Notes: generated by a model from the sequence alone, not told the origin. Counted from the stretch's first letter, positions 1 to 15,300 are shown. The stretch: DNA of 64,000 nucleotides from Scolanthus callimorphus (GCA_033964015.1 CM066915.1:15664372-15728371); one strand, 5' to 3'. Translations and numbers: made by a program.

Positions 1-330
1 CTGCAAATGAAACTTCTAATAATTGGATTCGACGCGGCAAAAATTCGACGTCTGAAACTGGCCTTAGCTATACATTCTCATGAACAATTACCTTCATATT
101 AAAGCCCTGGCCAAACGAAACGCGCTGCTCTGTGTTCGAAAGTGGCGTGATTTTGTCGTCATTAGTGCGCGCAAAGCACCAAAACACTCAACTTGCATCA
201 AAACTTGCATCTCGTTTGGCCAATTCAACGCAAGCGAGCGCAAGTCTGTACAAGTCACAAATTGCGTCGACTTGCGTGAACTTGCGTTTCGTTGTGCCAA
301 GGCTTTAGTGTAGGCTGTGTTTCATTGCAG
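1..330. other. TTC7 intron segment with a short inverted-repeat element
   Basis: No exon is visible before the acceptor at 329-330. Positions 101-306 form a small inverted-repeat element: the left end reads AAAGCCCTGGCCAAACGAAAC and the right end reads back as AAAGCCTTGGCACAACGAAAC. Flanking bases are consistent with insertion at a TTA-like site, but the exact duplication is ambiguous. Short open frames here are shadows of the repeat. Confidence 0.6.
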
Positions 331-3300
331 CTCGAAGAAGGCGTTGCATTTGCACAAAAGGTGGTTGCCATGGGTGACGATAACCAGTGGGCATCTAAAG
401 GGTACCAGGCCCTGGGAGTGGGCTATGCAATGCAGGCTGGAGAAGGTATCACTCATTGGTTTTGTGTCAGTGGATAGACTACAATGATGGACAAAACCTG
501 CTTTATTTGCTTTACCAAAAGGCGACCCCCCTCTTCCACTTCCACAATGTTAGACTCGGGGTGCTGAGGTAACGGGAGAGAAAGGAATTGCGGACGAGTT
601 TAAAGGGGCTCTCGCACGCTTGCTGGTCACATCTCTGACAAGAAAATAGCTCCAATCGCAATCCAATTCCATCCGCTCGAGAACAGGTCAAAACAATCTA
701 GAATTGCACTTGTCTAACACTTGAAAGGTTTTTCTATTAATCTGGAGGATTATTTTGATTACTACGGCCAATTGTACATGTGTTTTTATGGTTACAATTT
801 TACTTATTTTATGTCCACGGTGGACGAATATTAAGCGTGCGAGTGCCCCTTTAACGAAAAATAAGGGAACTGATTAGTGTGTCAAAGGTTTTGTCCGCCT
901 TGTGGTCCTAGAATAACCCTTTGTGCGCGCTTATTCACAAACAATTGAAGGTTCCTTTTTTTGCGCCAACGGCCTCAGTCCCTGAGGATGACACATGTAA
1001 ACCATGCAGCAGATTCCGCATCTCTCTGAGCACACGTTACCAAATACTTCAGATAAGCCAAACATAGCGCGCGAAAACACTGATTAACCAATCAAAACGC
1101 TCAGAATTGGAATGGTCACGTTCGTGGCATGCTGCTGTTTGTACCATTATTTTTCAGAATACATTTCCACAGTGTCTTCGATATAGTTCACAGGGCTATT
1201 TAAGAATTAGTAGAAACCCACTCGTATACTATCGCGAATCCTGCAATCTGATTGGCTCCGCTATTCACTATCTATCACGTAATACTAGAAAAATACTAGC
1301 GCCAAACTTTCTAAAACCAACAACAACTCGAAAGTAGTATGCTAGTGGGTTATTACTAAAACAATTAGACTACTCCTTCTCGTTTTCTATGACTAAAATA
1401 GTCAACTCGCCTCGTTAACTATCTATTGACTCATAGAAAACTCGAACCGAAGTCTAATTAAATCAATCAGTGACCTGGCTGATCATTTCAAGATTTTCTA
1501 ACAGGCTCTGTTTACCAGGTCAGCTTGGCTGTTTACTGAACCACTCTCGGGTATCGAGCTTAAAACATTTACAGTTCTTTACTGTTTGTCTTTGGTCTAG
1601 CAAGCCTGAGTGCTGACCGACAGAAACTAAACAAGCGTGCTGTTGATGCACTGGAGCGGTAAGTATCGCGTGTTCAACTTAAGGCCCGTTTACACTTGCT
1701 ATTTTTGTCGCGCGAGTCGCGGTGATTTTTCTCGCACGTACGTGTCAACTCAAAATCACTAATGTAAACTAGGTGCAACTTGGCGCCATTTGCCGCAATT
1801 TTTTTTGCGTGAAACTCTTTGCACCTTCATGCGATTTGAAGAAAAGAGAGCACAGAAATCGCACCGGGTTTGCATCTCGTTTACACATGAGAGTTGGAAT
1901 TTTCAACTCGCGCGAGAAAAATCGCCGCCGACAAATGCAATAAACATCGCAAATGTAAACCGGCCTTTAGACTGTGAGCCAGCCTCTACTTTGGGCTAAA
2001 AGTCTGCAACTTGAAGTCAGCGCATTTTGGCCAAGTGCGCGCTACTTCACTTTGCTTGATAAGCATTATGGGGTCAGATTACACAGGCCATCGCACACAG
2101 GCGATTATCGTATTATTGGGCGAGAACCGGCGCTAAATTGGCGAGAAAACGCGCTAATGTTTACGCATCGTCATAATGTGTAGGTCTGTGTTCGACAGCT
2201 TGAACTTCCATTCGTTGCTGTCGCTATCTGATCGTTCATCAGCTCTGTCATCACTGTGTCTCCTATATCACTTAGTAGCACTACGTAGCCAGAGATGTGA
2301 TAGTTACCGCCGGTTGCGTTTGACCGTTTTACCCTAGCAGTTCGCACATTATGTTTGAACGTTTGAAAGTTGCGTTTCTAGGATGAAACAAGATGTTTCT
2401 ATGGCGAACCAAAGAGTTCTGTCCTCTCTGATTGGTCAGTGAAAAATACACATGGCAGTTGCCCTTGGAATAATCCGACTTTTTGTCTCACAACGCAACT
2501 TTCAAACGTTCAAACGTAACGTGCGAACTGTTATGGTAAAACGGTCAAACGCAATCGGCTGTATGTACTCGGTCTCGTTTCAGAGCACTGGACCATGACC
2601 CCGATGATGCGGAGATTCTGTTTCACTTAGCACTGGTGCAGGCTCACACCCGACAGGTAGGCCAGCGGTATGCAAGGCAATTGTATGATGGCCTAATTCC
2701 CCCATCCCTTCGCAATGCTGGGCCATTGGTGCTCGACGAGCCATCGGTGGACCATCGGTATTTTTCACAAATCTGCACTGACCGTGATCGCGCATGTACG
2801 CGAGGGAAGGGTGTTTTGTTTTTGTTCATAATGGATACAGTTATTTCAATAAAGGTTGTGGCAGCAAACGCGGCGACACTACAGGCGACACCTAAGTAAA
2901 ACTGCAAGAGAAGAAGGAGAATCGAGAATAAGCAACTGAGCGTGTGCTTTGAGACAAATATGTTGTTGCTTCTTTAGCTCTTTACCCATATTCCCTAGCG
3001 GCCTCCGGGCGTACGTTTCTCGAGATGGCTGCATATACAGGCCCTTTCGTCCTCACCGGGCTTCCTGTGCTCGTTGGGAAAGGGTCTCAAAGACACAGGG
3101 CCACAGGAAACCCGGTCACAAAGTAAATGACTAGGCTGCTGTATACACGGCGATTCTGCTAACACCGTATGCAAACCCCAAATGTAATCGCGCTTGTTTA
3201 GTTGCGCTGGTATTGTTGGGGAATAGTGCCTCTATTGTGTACCATGTAATAATTTATTTATTTTATTTATTTAAACAATATTTTAACAGGACAGTCCAGT

Positions 3301-6300
3301 TCAGCAATGCTGGTTTGAATGGAGGCCTGCGTTAAACTATACTAAGAAACAATAACAATCATACAATACACTACATATAGAAATACAAATCGATAATAAT
3401 TATCCGCTTAGATGCCTTTTCAGGGTTGTTTTAAAGCAATCTAATTGTTACCGTCTTTACTCCTTTCCAGATAACAAGAGCGGTGAAAAACGTTCGAAGC
3501 GCTCTGAAGATTGACGGCGATAACCTGCGCTACCTTCACTTGATGACTTTGCTTCTTTCAGCCCAGAAAAAGGTACACGGCAAAAGTTTAGTGTTGAAAG
3601 ATGTGCGACTGTACCCTCATGTTAATCTGAGCTTCAATTTCCATGTATGATTTATATAGTCGTATCTTTAGAGTAGAATTACCAAGAGATGTATCAGTGT
3701 TGCTCCCAACAGCGTCGGAGTGTCTATTTTTAGTAACTTATTTTCATTGTTTTTTTCTGTGAGTGTTCGTTTGCTTTGTAAAGTTCTCGCTAGCCGAAGT
3801 CTAAAAACAAAACTATCAGCTGTTGTAGCATTTCACCCGAATGGCTTAGAGGTGCTTATATTAGGTATACCAGTGCCCTACAAGTTGGTGAGCTGCAATT
3901 TAATGGGACAATTAATATTTGTTTCTAAAAATAGACACTATTCTAACGCTGATTGGGAGGGACGCTATGGGAGATTGTTACTGTTAGTAATGGCATCTTA
4001 GTAGTATATTATGTACGGCATAGCTATGAGTTTTTGTTGTCACGCTGAGGCCACAATTTTAAGTTCGACTACAATACCACGTCTTTGCCTTTAGTATACC
4101 GAGGCGTTAGATGTTTGCGAAGCTGCCTTGATGGAATACCCCGATGACTTCAGGTATGACCACCTGCGGGTTCATTTGCATGCTCTCTCAGTTCAATACT
4201 GAGGTCTAAACTTATCGACGACTTCTTGTGAACTTTTACTGATTACTGCTGTAGCCTGTGTATCAACATTTCATTCCGAGAGAAAAATGTTTTGATAGTA
4301 AAATTAAAAGGCTTAACCCCATGCTATTACGGCAGTAGTATTATCTACACGTTTTGGCGTTGCGTTCCATCTCTTACATTGTGTATGGGGTCTTCTTACT
4401 TGTAAAGTGACAGAATCATCTACTAATTTAGTAACTTGATTGATAAAATGGCAAGAAGTAAGAAGACTCCGTCATGTTTTAAAGGCATACATAGTTAAAG
4501 TAAACCTCTCCCCTTACTAAATGAAAGGTACCACTCAGAAGGCATGTTCACGCGTTCTTTTGTTTTAACCCGCTTGTTTTAGCTTACTCCTGACTAAAGT
4601 CAAGCTAGAAGAGGTTTGTCTCGGTAGCGACCAGGCCCTCATCACTTGCAAACATCTGCTTGAGACCTGGAAACAAGTGTACGACTCCGAACTAGCGGGG
4701 TAAGGGTACAATCTATAGTTCCTTGACATTGTTATCACTGGACTAGAAGGGACAGAGGTTTTAAGCTCCTTATTTTCTTGTTCTCTCTGTTAGGACCAAT
4801 GAGATGAAGAGGGCTGGGTCTGGTTTGATTGACAAGGTTGTGGCGGACACAAGAAGCCTAAAGCAAATACCACTCACCGAAATCAGCAGTGACAAGGAAG
4901 AAGTATGTACTCGCGATAAAATTACCTTGTCTGCAGCCCTCGACACCGTAAACAAATCGGTCGTGTTCGCCGAAGAAGGGGACTCTACGACAAAACAAAC
5001 ACTTTCCCTGACTTGGGTGTCAACCTCGAGCTTAAGGCCATGCCACACAAGGCAATTCTTCTTGAAACTCGCAACGCAACGATGACGAATTATAAAACAT
5101 TGCGAGTTGCCGCGGGATGTCACACACTCGCAATATTTTTTGCAACATGCAATACGACTGCGATAAAATTATAAAGTACGGCGGCCTATCCAAGTAAACA
5201 CATGAATGGTGTGCGCTGATTGGCTAATAAGAAGAAAACATTGCCTCGCGAGTTGCAGAGACATGTCACACGCAGTAATTTTGCTCGCAATGTTGCGAAG
5301 AGTAGAAATGAAATCTACTTTTTCTGCAACTCGCAACGCAGCATTTTGTTGCGTTGCCGCGGAATGTCACAGACGCGCAATATTTACTGCAATTCGCAAC
5401 GCAACAAACTTGCCTCGTGTGACATGGCCTTTAGTCAAACCGGCAAGCAACGCAAAGAGAGTCCGCGTGATCGGACCCGACCTATCAACCCTAGCTCTAT
5501 AGCTTCATTTTAAAATTGACTTTTCCGAACACGTTTTGAGTGCCAAGGAGGGAATTGTGTGGGGCGGGAATTAATGGGCCCGCGTGCATCCCTAAATTGA
5601 CGTCACTTCACTGAAACAGTTGTTTATGTAATGTTTACAAAACGAGCTTGAGTGTTTTATCAGCTGATAGAAACACGAGGCGAAGCCGAGTGTTTCTATC
5701 TGCTGATAAAACACGACAGCGAGTTTTGTAAACTACTTCTAAAACGGTTGCCAATAATAATTCAGAATTCAGTATTTCAAAATTTATAAAAAAGGAAAAT
5801 TAAATTGTAAGAACTTCTTCAGTGAAGTCGAGATATAAGAAATCTGATATAGAATGGCTAGAAGCTGTATTGTTTAGCTATTTTGAAATGGCAAACAAAA
5901 GATTAACAATGAGAGCTTTTCACAGTGCCATTTCATTTGAGAGGGGCGTACCGAAAAACATGCAATCATCTGTTTGATAAAAGGCCGGTATAAAGGTTTT
6001 TGCTTTTACGGATTTTACATAAAAGAAGTGGGAAGGCAAATGTGTTTATTCCAAAACTAATTAACCTACTGAAACATAATAGGGTTTTGTCTAAGGATTT
6101 GAGAACAGTGTAATTTCATCTACTTAATCATAATGGTGATTTCTCTAAGGAATTGGCGTGCAAATCGTATTGTCTTATCACCCAATATATTGTGAGAGAT
6201 ATTGAAAGCCTTATTGACCTTAAGTCATGGCTCGGTTCAGACCTCCTAAGAGCGCAGACGAAGAAAAGGAACTTTTGAAAGCCAAAACACCGGCTTCCAC

Positions 6301-9300
6301 TTTGTACTCGACAAAATGGTCAGTCAAAATTTTCGAGGAGTGGAAGAGTAGTCGCGCGAATTCAGATCCAGAAAAGGAATCCTTGGCCCATGGTCGCAAA
6401 ACTTCAGGTCAGTATAACTATTTACCTACTAGTCTGACATCCCTTTTTCTTTTTATTTTCTTGAGAGGAATTCATAGGAGTAACACATTATTTTGTTTAG
6501 GTGCCATTCAAAATTTAACAACGAATCTCGAAGACATGACCGCAGAGACGCTAAATTTCTGGTTGTCAAAGTTTGTGCAAGAGGTAGCAAAAAAGAACGG
6601 CAAGCGGTATCCACCACGATCGATATACCTGATTAGTTGTGGTATAAATCGGCATCTTGTTGAAAAGAACGGGAGCGAAGCAGTTGAGATTCTCAATAAA
6701 AATGAACGGAGGTTTGTCAGTTTCATGTTTATCATCGCTCTGTATAAAAACACTTTAAGTTATCTTGGTGTAAATTAGCACGCAATTTTGCTACGTATTT
6801 TTGGCCACAACTTAAACGTAAAACTCATGTCTTAATTTTGTTTTGTTTTTAGGCTTAGTGAATTCAGAGACTACCTCGATGCAGAGATGAAGGATGCGAC
6901 CCGCGAAGGCTTGGCTGTCTCCAACCAGAAAACCCAACGAGGGGAAATTACAGAGGAGGACGAGAAAATCATGTGGGCGAAGCACCTGATGGGAGTGGAG
7001 ACCGCCGAGGCTCTAGTAAATACCCTTTATTTCTATAATGGGAAGCTGTTTGGTCTAAGGGCTGCTGAACATCGCCATTTAAGAGTAGAAAATTTTACTT
7101 TGACAGAAAACACGATTACTTTTGATGAGAGCTTGAGTAAAACTTTCCATGGTGGCCTAAAAGATCTCAAACATAAGCCGCGAGTTGTTACGCATATTTG
7201 CCATGAAAAGGGTAAAGTTCACAACCCCTGTTTAATTGCGTTATACACGACATACTTTTCCAAGGTTTATCAATTTGCAGACCAAATTGGATCATTTTAC
7301 TTCAGGCCGAAAGTAACCAAAGAAAAGGGTAAAATAGAGTACGACAAAATTCCTATTGGGATTAATACGTTAAGCAAAATTTTGCCAGACAAACTTTGTG
7401 CTCCTGCAGGTCTCTCAAAGAAAACAGCGCACTGTTTAAGAATTACATGTGCTTCAAGCCTTTTTCAGAAGGGCTAGATGAGAAATTAATCAGAGAGAGA
7501 ACAGGCCATCGATCAGATTCATTGTTTAAGTATGAGCGGGCGACTGAAGTTCAAATGAAAGAAGTCAGCGATGTATTGTCAGTCCCTTCCAGTGTAACAA
7601 ATATAGTTAGTTGCAAAGAGGATCAAAAGGAAGAACACTATAAATGTGAAGTTTCTGATGAGCAATTGGCAAACATCGACGTCAATGAGATATGTAAGAT
7701 TCATTGCCAGAACCAAAACCGTCAGTTTGTTGGCATGCAGGCGCCAGTATTTAATAATTGTACATTTAATTTTCAGATGAAGTAAATCTTTGTAAGGGTA
7801 TGCTGTTTTTGAACCGTGAATAAAATTGAAAGGGCGAAGACCACTAACGGAAGTTGTTCTTGTTTTATTTTCAACAGGATTTCAAGGCAATCGCAACCTT
7901 GGAGGCTTGTACCTGGATATATTCCCCTCAATTTGTAAGAGTTGGTGGTAGCTTTGGATTTTCTAGGAGAGTTGGGTCTATTATTAGCTTATTCATGAGA
8001 TAAAGTGTGTGCTCAGTGAACTGTGATTGATATAGAACTGCTGCTCACCGAACCACGACTGATATAGAACTCTAGTGACGTCAGCACAGTTCTCTATCAG
8101 TCATAGCTCATTGGTAATCTCAGAATCTTGAACAGCTATCAGCCCCGACTCTCCCATGAAAATATTCAAAACCGCCCCCGGCTTTTAGCTTGATGGGATT
8201 GTATCGGGGTATAAAGTTGTCGTCCACGGTTGTGATTTCCTTTGTGTTTGCCTCATTGACTATGTATGAGTTTTAGAACGTCGTTTATCCATCATTTATG
8301 TTGTTTCCCCGGTAGACCCCGGCAGTAACTCCATAGCAGCGTCAGTACAGTCATCTATCGTCGTTTATCCATCATTTATGTTGTTTCCCGGTAGACCCCG
8401 GCAGTAACTCCATAGCAGCATCAGTACAGTCATTTATCGTCGTTTATCTATCATTTATGTTGTTTCCCCGGTAGACCCCGGCAGTAACTCCATAGCAGCG
8501 TCAGTACAGTCATTTATCGTTGTTTATCCATCATTTATGTTGTTTCCCCGGTAGACCCCGGCAGTAACTCCATAGCAGCATCAGTACAGTCATTTATCGT
8601 CGTTTATCTATCATTTATGTTGTTTCCCGGTAGACCCCGGCAGTATCTCCATAGCAGCATCAGTACAGTCATTTATCGTTGTTTATCCATCATTTATGTT
8701 GTTTCCCCGGTAGACCCCGGCAGTAACTCCATAGCAGCGTCAGTACAGTCATTTATCGTCGTTTATCTATCATTTATGTTGTTTCCCGGTAGACCCCGGC
8801 AGTATCTCCATAGCAGCATCAGTACAGTCATTTATCGTTGTTTATCCATCATTTATGTTGTTTCCCCGGTAGACCCCGGCAGTAATAATAATAATAATAA
8901 TAATATATCACATTTATATTGCGCAGTTATCAATGAGAAATTTTCAACTGCGCATTACAAAAGATGTTCGGTTTAAAATTTAAAATTTACAAAATAAATA
9001 TTGTAAACAAAGAATATTTCTAAATTTTAAAATAAATTAAAAGTCAATAAAAAGTCGATAAAATCAATAAAAAGTAAAATGAAAAGGAAACGCAAAAATA
9101 ACTATTTAAATAAATTTAAAACGCTTTCACAAATAGATGGGTCTTAAGTGCCCTCTTGAAGCCATTGATTGTGGAAATGTTACGAATTTCTCGTGGGAGA
9201 TCGTTCCACAGCTTCGGCGCAGCAACCTCGAAGGCACGATCACCAAGAGTCTTTTTTGATTTTACCGTACTGTAATTAAGCATAAGGCTGTTATTGCTTC

Positions 9301-12300
9301 TGAGGGAGTAGTGTTTATCGTGCCTTCTTGAAATGAGATCCGTGAGGTACTGTGGCGCCAAGCCATGAATGGCCTTAAAAGTAGTGAGCAGCATTTTGAA
9401 AACAATGCGCTGCTTAACAGGTAGCCAATGTAGGGACTTCAATAATGGCGTAATGTGACAAAACTTCGCCTCTTTGAACACTAAACGAGCAGCGGCATTC
9501 TGAATGCGTTGCAGTTTCTTCAGCTGATATTCTGCTGACCCGAAAAGAACACTGTTACAGTAGTCAATTCGGCTTGAAATAAACGCATGAATGAGGGTCT
9601 CAGTGCAGCTCTTAGTTAAATACTGTCTGATCTTTCTAATATTGTAGAGATGAAAAAATGCTGCTGAGCAGACCTTATTAATATGGTGGTCCATAGATAA
9701 ATGAGAATCAAACCAGACTCCAAGGTTTTTAACAGGGGAGTTGGGAGTGATTTTAGCGGCACCTACGTTCACATGAGTGAGATTGACTTTATCAAGCTGC
9801 TGCCGCGTTCCAATAAGAAGGAACTCAGTTTTGCTCTCATTTAAGAGAAGCCTGTTATGCTGCATCCAGCACTTAATTGCCTCAATAGAATTTTCCATGG
9901 CATCAAGAGCATCCGCCTGACCAGTCTCTTCTGCCGGACTGAACGATAAATATAATTGCGTATCGTCCGCGTAACAGTGGACTGATGGTAGATACGCCTT
10001 AGCCGTGTCAAGAGAGAGCTCGCATAGATAGTGAAAAGGAGCGGCCCTAGGCAGGAACCTTGGGGGACACCGCAGCTCAACTCGAATCTCTTCGACTCAC
10101 ATCCCCTTACCGACACCCGTTGCGCACGCCCTGAGAGGTAGGACTGGAACCATTGAAGTGCGGTGCCTTCAAAACCCAACCTGCTGAGCGCCGCCAATAA
10201 GATTGTATAGTCGACTGTGTCGAAGGCAGCACTCAGATCAAGTAGTACGAGAAGGGTCACATGCTGCTTGTTCATATTGAGGAGGATGTCGTTTTTAACC
10301 TTTAATAAGGCAGTTTCCGTACTATGGTTTTGTCGATAGGACGATTGTGCTATTGGGTACAAGTTGTTAATGACCATATGGTTGTAAGTTTGATTAAATA
10401 CTGCTTTTTCTGTCAGTTTAGATATAAACATTAAGTTACTGACAGGTCGAAAATTCTTAAACAAAATGTCCAAACCTAGCTTTTTTAGCAGAGGTAGTAC
10501 CAAAGCTTCTTTCCAATCGTCCGGAAAATGGGCAGTTTGTAAGGAGCAGTTAATTATTTTAGTGATTATCGGAAGGAGGGAATCACATTGGCTGACCAGA
10601 CGGGAAGGCATTGGATCGAGTGTGCAAGACTTCAGTGACGATTTTCGAATGAGTGTTTTGACATCCTCGTCCGTCAAGGTCTCGAAGTTGGTGAAAGACG
10701 GAGCAGGGCCTGCATCAAGGGAAGAAGTACTCGACAGGTTTGACAATGGACAAGTAGATGTTGATACTTGTCCATCAATCTTTGCTTGAATCATTTCAAT
10801 TTTTTCAACAAAGTACTTTCCTAAATCATTTGCAAAAATAGAAGCATCAAGATTAGGGGGCAAACCATCACCCTGCGCATGATTGAATAAGCGCTTGCTT
10901 TCTTGAAATAGCTTTCTTTGGTCACTGCTGTTCTCCTCGATTAGGTTGGTGTAAAAGTCGCGCCTCGCTTTATTCATGAGATTATTGAAAGTATTGCGCT
11001 TTTTCTTGAAATCAGCTAAGTCCGAATCAAGCTTTGAACGTCTCCATTTCTTTTCAGCGATCCTCCTTTCCCTTTTCGCGTTACGGATCTCATCAGAGTA
11101 CCAAGGCACTCTCGGTCGTGCAAAAATGGTTTTGGTTTTAAGTGGTGCATGTTTGTCTATGGCAGCTTGTAATGTAGTATGGTAGGAAGTAACAAGCTCT
11201 ACCAAATCATCAGGCGGATTCTGACAAAAATCCGAGCTGGCCAGCTCATCGTCCAGAGATTCCATATCAACAGCTCTGTACTTTCTGTAAGATACCGTTC
11301 TAGAGCTTATAGGGGGTTTGGGATGATGCAGGAGACACAAAACCGACGCATGGTCTGAAACATATCGGTCAACTCTGGGCGTAGACCGTATAATCTGGTC
11401 AGTCTGGCGTGTGATAGCAAGGTCTAAAGTGTGCCCCTGTATGTGGGTGGGTCCAACAACATGCTGTTGAAGACTAAAACACTCCAAAACATCAAGAAAT
11501 TTAACGGCATCCCTGTCACCCTGGACATCAACGTGAAAATTAAAATCCCCAACCACCACTAGTTGTTCTTTGCATAAGACAATGTTCTCTAGATAATCAC
11601 TGAACTCGGAACAGAAGGTGCTAGTGGGAATTCGATGGGCATCCGAGTCAGACTGTGGGCGATATATTATCAAAACTCGAAGGTCATGTGATTGGGCCGA
11701 TTTAACAGTCCATTCGGAAAACTCAAATGACACCTTAGCCCCTGCACTAACTTTGTTCACTGTTAAAGAATCCCTGAACATCAACGCTGTACCACCTCCT
11801 AGGCGACCAACACGTCCGTGATCTAACAGGTGATACCCATCAGGGCAAAGCTGAGATCTAATAACATCATCATTAGGGCTGAGCCAAGTCTCTGTGATCG
11901 CCACTAAGTCAACTTTGCTCTCACAGACGTAATCAAAGATGACAGCCGACTTATTTCGAACAGAGCGAGGGTTTAGTAAACACAGTGTCAGAGATGCACC
12001 TGCGTTGTTATTCGAAGGCAGTCGATCAACAGAGATAAGATTCGATGGATTTGCTTTTGGCTGGCCTGTAGGACGCGTCCTCGACCGTGATACAATAGTG
12101 CTTATGGCATTATTGTCAGGACCGGGGTTCAGTTTAAAGACTAAATCCCCTACGTCCAGTACCATGTGAAATGTTGAGGTCGAGTTTGCATAGTAGGCAC
12201 ATGGGCATTTGTGTCGCCTCAATTTAAAATTTTTATGTGGCCTTGCAAAAACTAACCATGGGGCAATGCCAGAACAATTTGCCCACGGGCACACATCGTT

Positions 12301-15300
12301 CGAAAAAATTCGAGAAAACTCGGGAGAAAAGGCGTTGTGCCCATCGCACCTTGGAAAAGGATCGCAGCGTCAGTACAGTCATTTATCGTCGTTTATCTAT
12401 CATTTATGTTGTTTCCCCGGTAGACCCCGGCAGTAACTCCATAGCAGCATCAGTACAGTCATTTATCGTCGTTTATCTATCATTTATGTTGTTTCCCCGG
12501 TAGACCCCGGCAGTATCTCCATAGCAGCATCAGTACAGTCATTTATCGTCGTTTATCTATCATTTATGTTGTTTCCCCGGTAGACCCCGGCAGTATCTCC
12601 ATAGCAGCATCAGTACAGTCATTTATCGTTGTTTATCCATCATTTATGTTGTTTCCCCGGTAGACCCCGGCAGTAACTCCATAGCAGCGTCAGTACAGTC
12701 ATTTATCGTCGTTTATCTATCATTTATGTTGTTTCCCCGGTAGACCCCGGCAGTATCTCCATAGCAGCATCAGTACAGTCATTTATCGTTGTTTATCCAT
12801 CATTTATGTTGTTTCCCCGGTAGACCCCGGCAGTAACTCCATAGCAGCGTCAGTACAGTCATTTATCGTTGTTTATCCATCATTTATGTTGTTTCCCCGG
12901 TAGACCCCGGCAGTAACTCCATAGCAGCGTCAGTACAGTCATTTATCGTTGTTTATCCATCATTTATGTTGTTTCCCCGGTAGACCCCGGCAGTAACTCC
13001 ATAGCAGCATCAGTACAGTCATTTATCGTCGTTTATCTATCATTTATGTTGTTTCCCCGGTAGACCCCGGCAGTATCTCCATAGCAGCATCAGTACAGTC
13101 ATTTATCGTTGTTTATCCATCATTTATGTTGTTTCCCCGGTAGACCCCGGCAGTATCTCCATAGCAGCATCAGTACAGTCATTTATCGTTGTTTATCTAT
13201 CATTTATGTTGTTTCCCCGGTAGACCCCGGCAGTAACTCCATAGCAGCGTCAGTACAGTCATTTATCGTCGTTTATCTATCATTTATGTTGTTTCCCCGG
13301 TAGACCCCGGCAGTATCTCCATAGCAGCATCAGTACAGTCATTTATCGTTGTTTATCCATCATTTATGTTGTTTCCCCGGTAGACCCCGGCAGTAACTCC
13401 ATAGCAGCGTCAGTACAGTCATTTATCGTCGTTTATCTATCATTTATGTTGTTTCCCCGGTAGACCCCGGCAGTATCTCCATAGCAGCATCAGTACAGTC
13501 ATTTATCGTTGTTTATCCATCATTTATGTTGTTTCCCCGGTAGACCCCGGCAGTAACTCCATAGCAGCGTCAGTACAGTCATTTATCGTCGTTTATCTAT
13601 CATTTATGTTGTTTCCCCGGTAGACCCCGGCAGTAACTCCATAGCAGCATCAGTACAGTCATTTATCGTCGTTTATCTATCATTTATGTTGTTTCCCCGG
13701 TAGACCCCGGCAGTATCTCCATAGCAGCATCAGTACAGTCATTTATCGTCGTTTATCTATCATTTATGTTGTTTCCCCGGTAGACCCCGGCAGTATCTCC
13801 ATAGCAGCATCAGTACAGTCATTTATCGTTGTTTATCCATCATTTATGTTGTTTCCCCGGTAGACCCCGGCAGTAACTCCATAGCAGCGTCAGTACAGTC
13901 ATTTATCGTCGTTTATCTATCATTTATGTTGTTTCCCCGGTAGACCCCGGCAGTATCTCCATAGCAGCATCAGTACAGTCATTTATCGTTGTTTATCCAT
14001 CATTTATGTTGTTTCCCCGGTAGACCCCGGCAGTAACTCCATAGCAGCGTCAGTACAGTCATTTATCGTTGTTTATCCATCATTTATGTTGTTTCCCCGG
14101 TAGACCCCGGCAGTAACTCCATAGCAGCGTCAGTACAGTCATTTATCGTTGTTTATCCATCATTTATGTTGTTTCCCCGGTAGACCCCGGCAGTAACTCC
14201 ATAGCAGCATCAGTACAGTCATTTATCGTCGTTTATCTATCATTTATGTTGTTTCCCCGGTAGACCCCGGCAGTATCTCCATAGCAGCGTCAGTACAGTC
14301 ATTTATCGTTGTTTATCCATCATTTATGTTGTTTCCCGGTAGACCCCGGCAGTATCTCCATAGAAGCATCAGTACAGTCATTTATCGTCGTTTATCTATC
14401 ATTTATGTTGTTTCCCCGGTAGACCCCGGCAGTATCTCCATAGCAGCGTCAGTACAGTCATTTATCGTTGTTTATCCATCATTTATGTTGTTTCCCCGGT
14501 AGACCCGGCAGTAACTCCATAGCAGCGTCAGTACAGTCATTTATCGTTGTTTATCCATCATTTATGTTGTTTCCCCGGTAGACCCCGGCAGTAACTCCAT
14601 AGCAGCATCAGTACAGTCATTTATCGTTGTTTATCCATCATTTATGTTGTTTCCCCGGTAGACCCCGGCAGTAACTCCATAGCAGCGTCAGTACAGTCAT
14701 TTATCGTTGTTTATCCATCATTTATGTTGTTTCCCCGGTAGACCCCGGCAGTAACTCCATAGCAGCGTCAGTACAGTCATTTATCGTTGTTTATCCATCA
14801 TTTATGTTGTTTCCCCGGTAGACCCCGGCAGTAACTCCATAGCAGCGTCAGTACAGTCATTTATCGTTGTTTATCCATCATTTATGTTGTTTCCCGGTAG
14901 ACCCCGGCAGTAACTCCATAGCAGCGTCAGTACAGTCATTTATCGTTGTTTATCCATCATTTATGTTGTTTCCCCGGTAGACCCCGGCAGTAACTCCATA
15001 GCAGCGTCAGTACAGTCATTTATCGTTGTTTATCCATCATTTATGTTGTTTCCCCGGTAGACCCCGGCAGTAACTCCATAGCAGCGTCAGTACAGTCATT
15101 TATCGTTGTTTATCCATCATTTATGTTGTTTCCCCGGTAGACCCCGGCAGTAACTCCATAGCAGCGTCAGTACAGTCATTTATCGTCGTTTATCCATCAT
15201 TTATGTTGTTTACCCGGTAGACCCCGGCAGTAACTCCATAGCAGCGTCAGTACAGTCATTTATCGTCGTTTATCCATCATTTATGTTGTTTCCCGGTAGG

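Noticed and set aside
4904..5515. Extension of TTC7 exon 4794 through the MITE (frame stays open to about 5035 and again after it)
   Set aside because: The GTATGT donor at 4903 and the match of the next exon to the vertebrate protein make the extension unnecessary. The open frame has no similarity I recognise.
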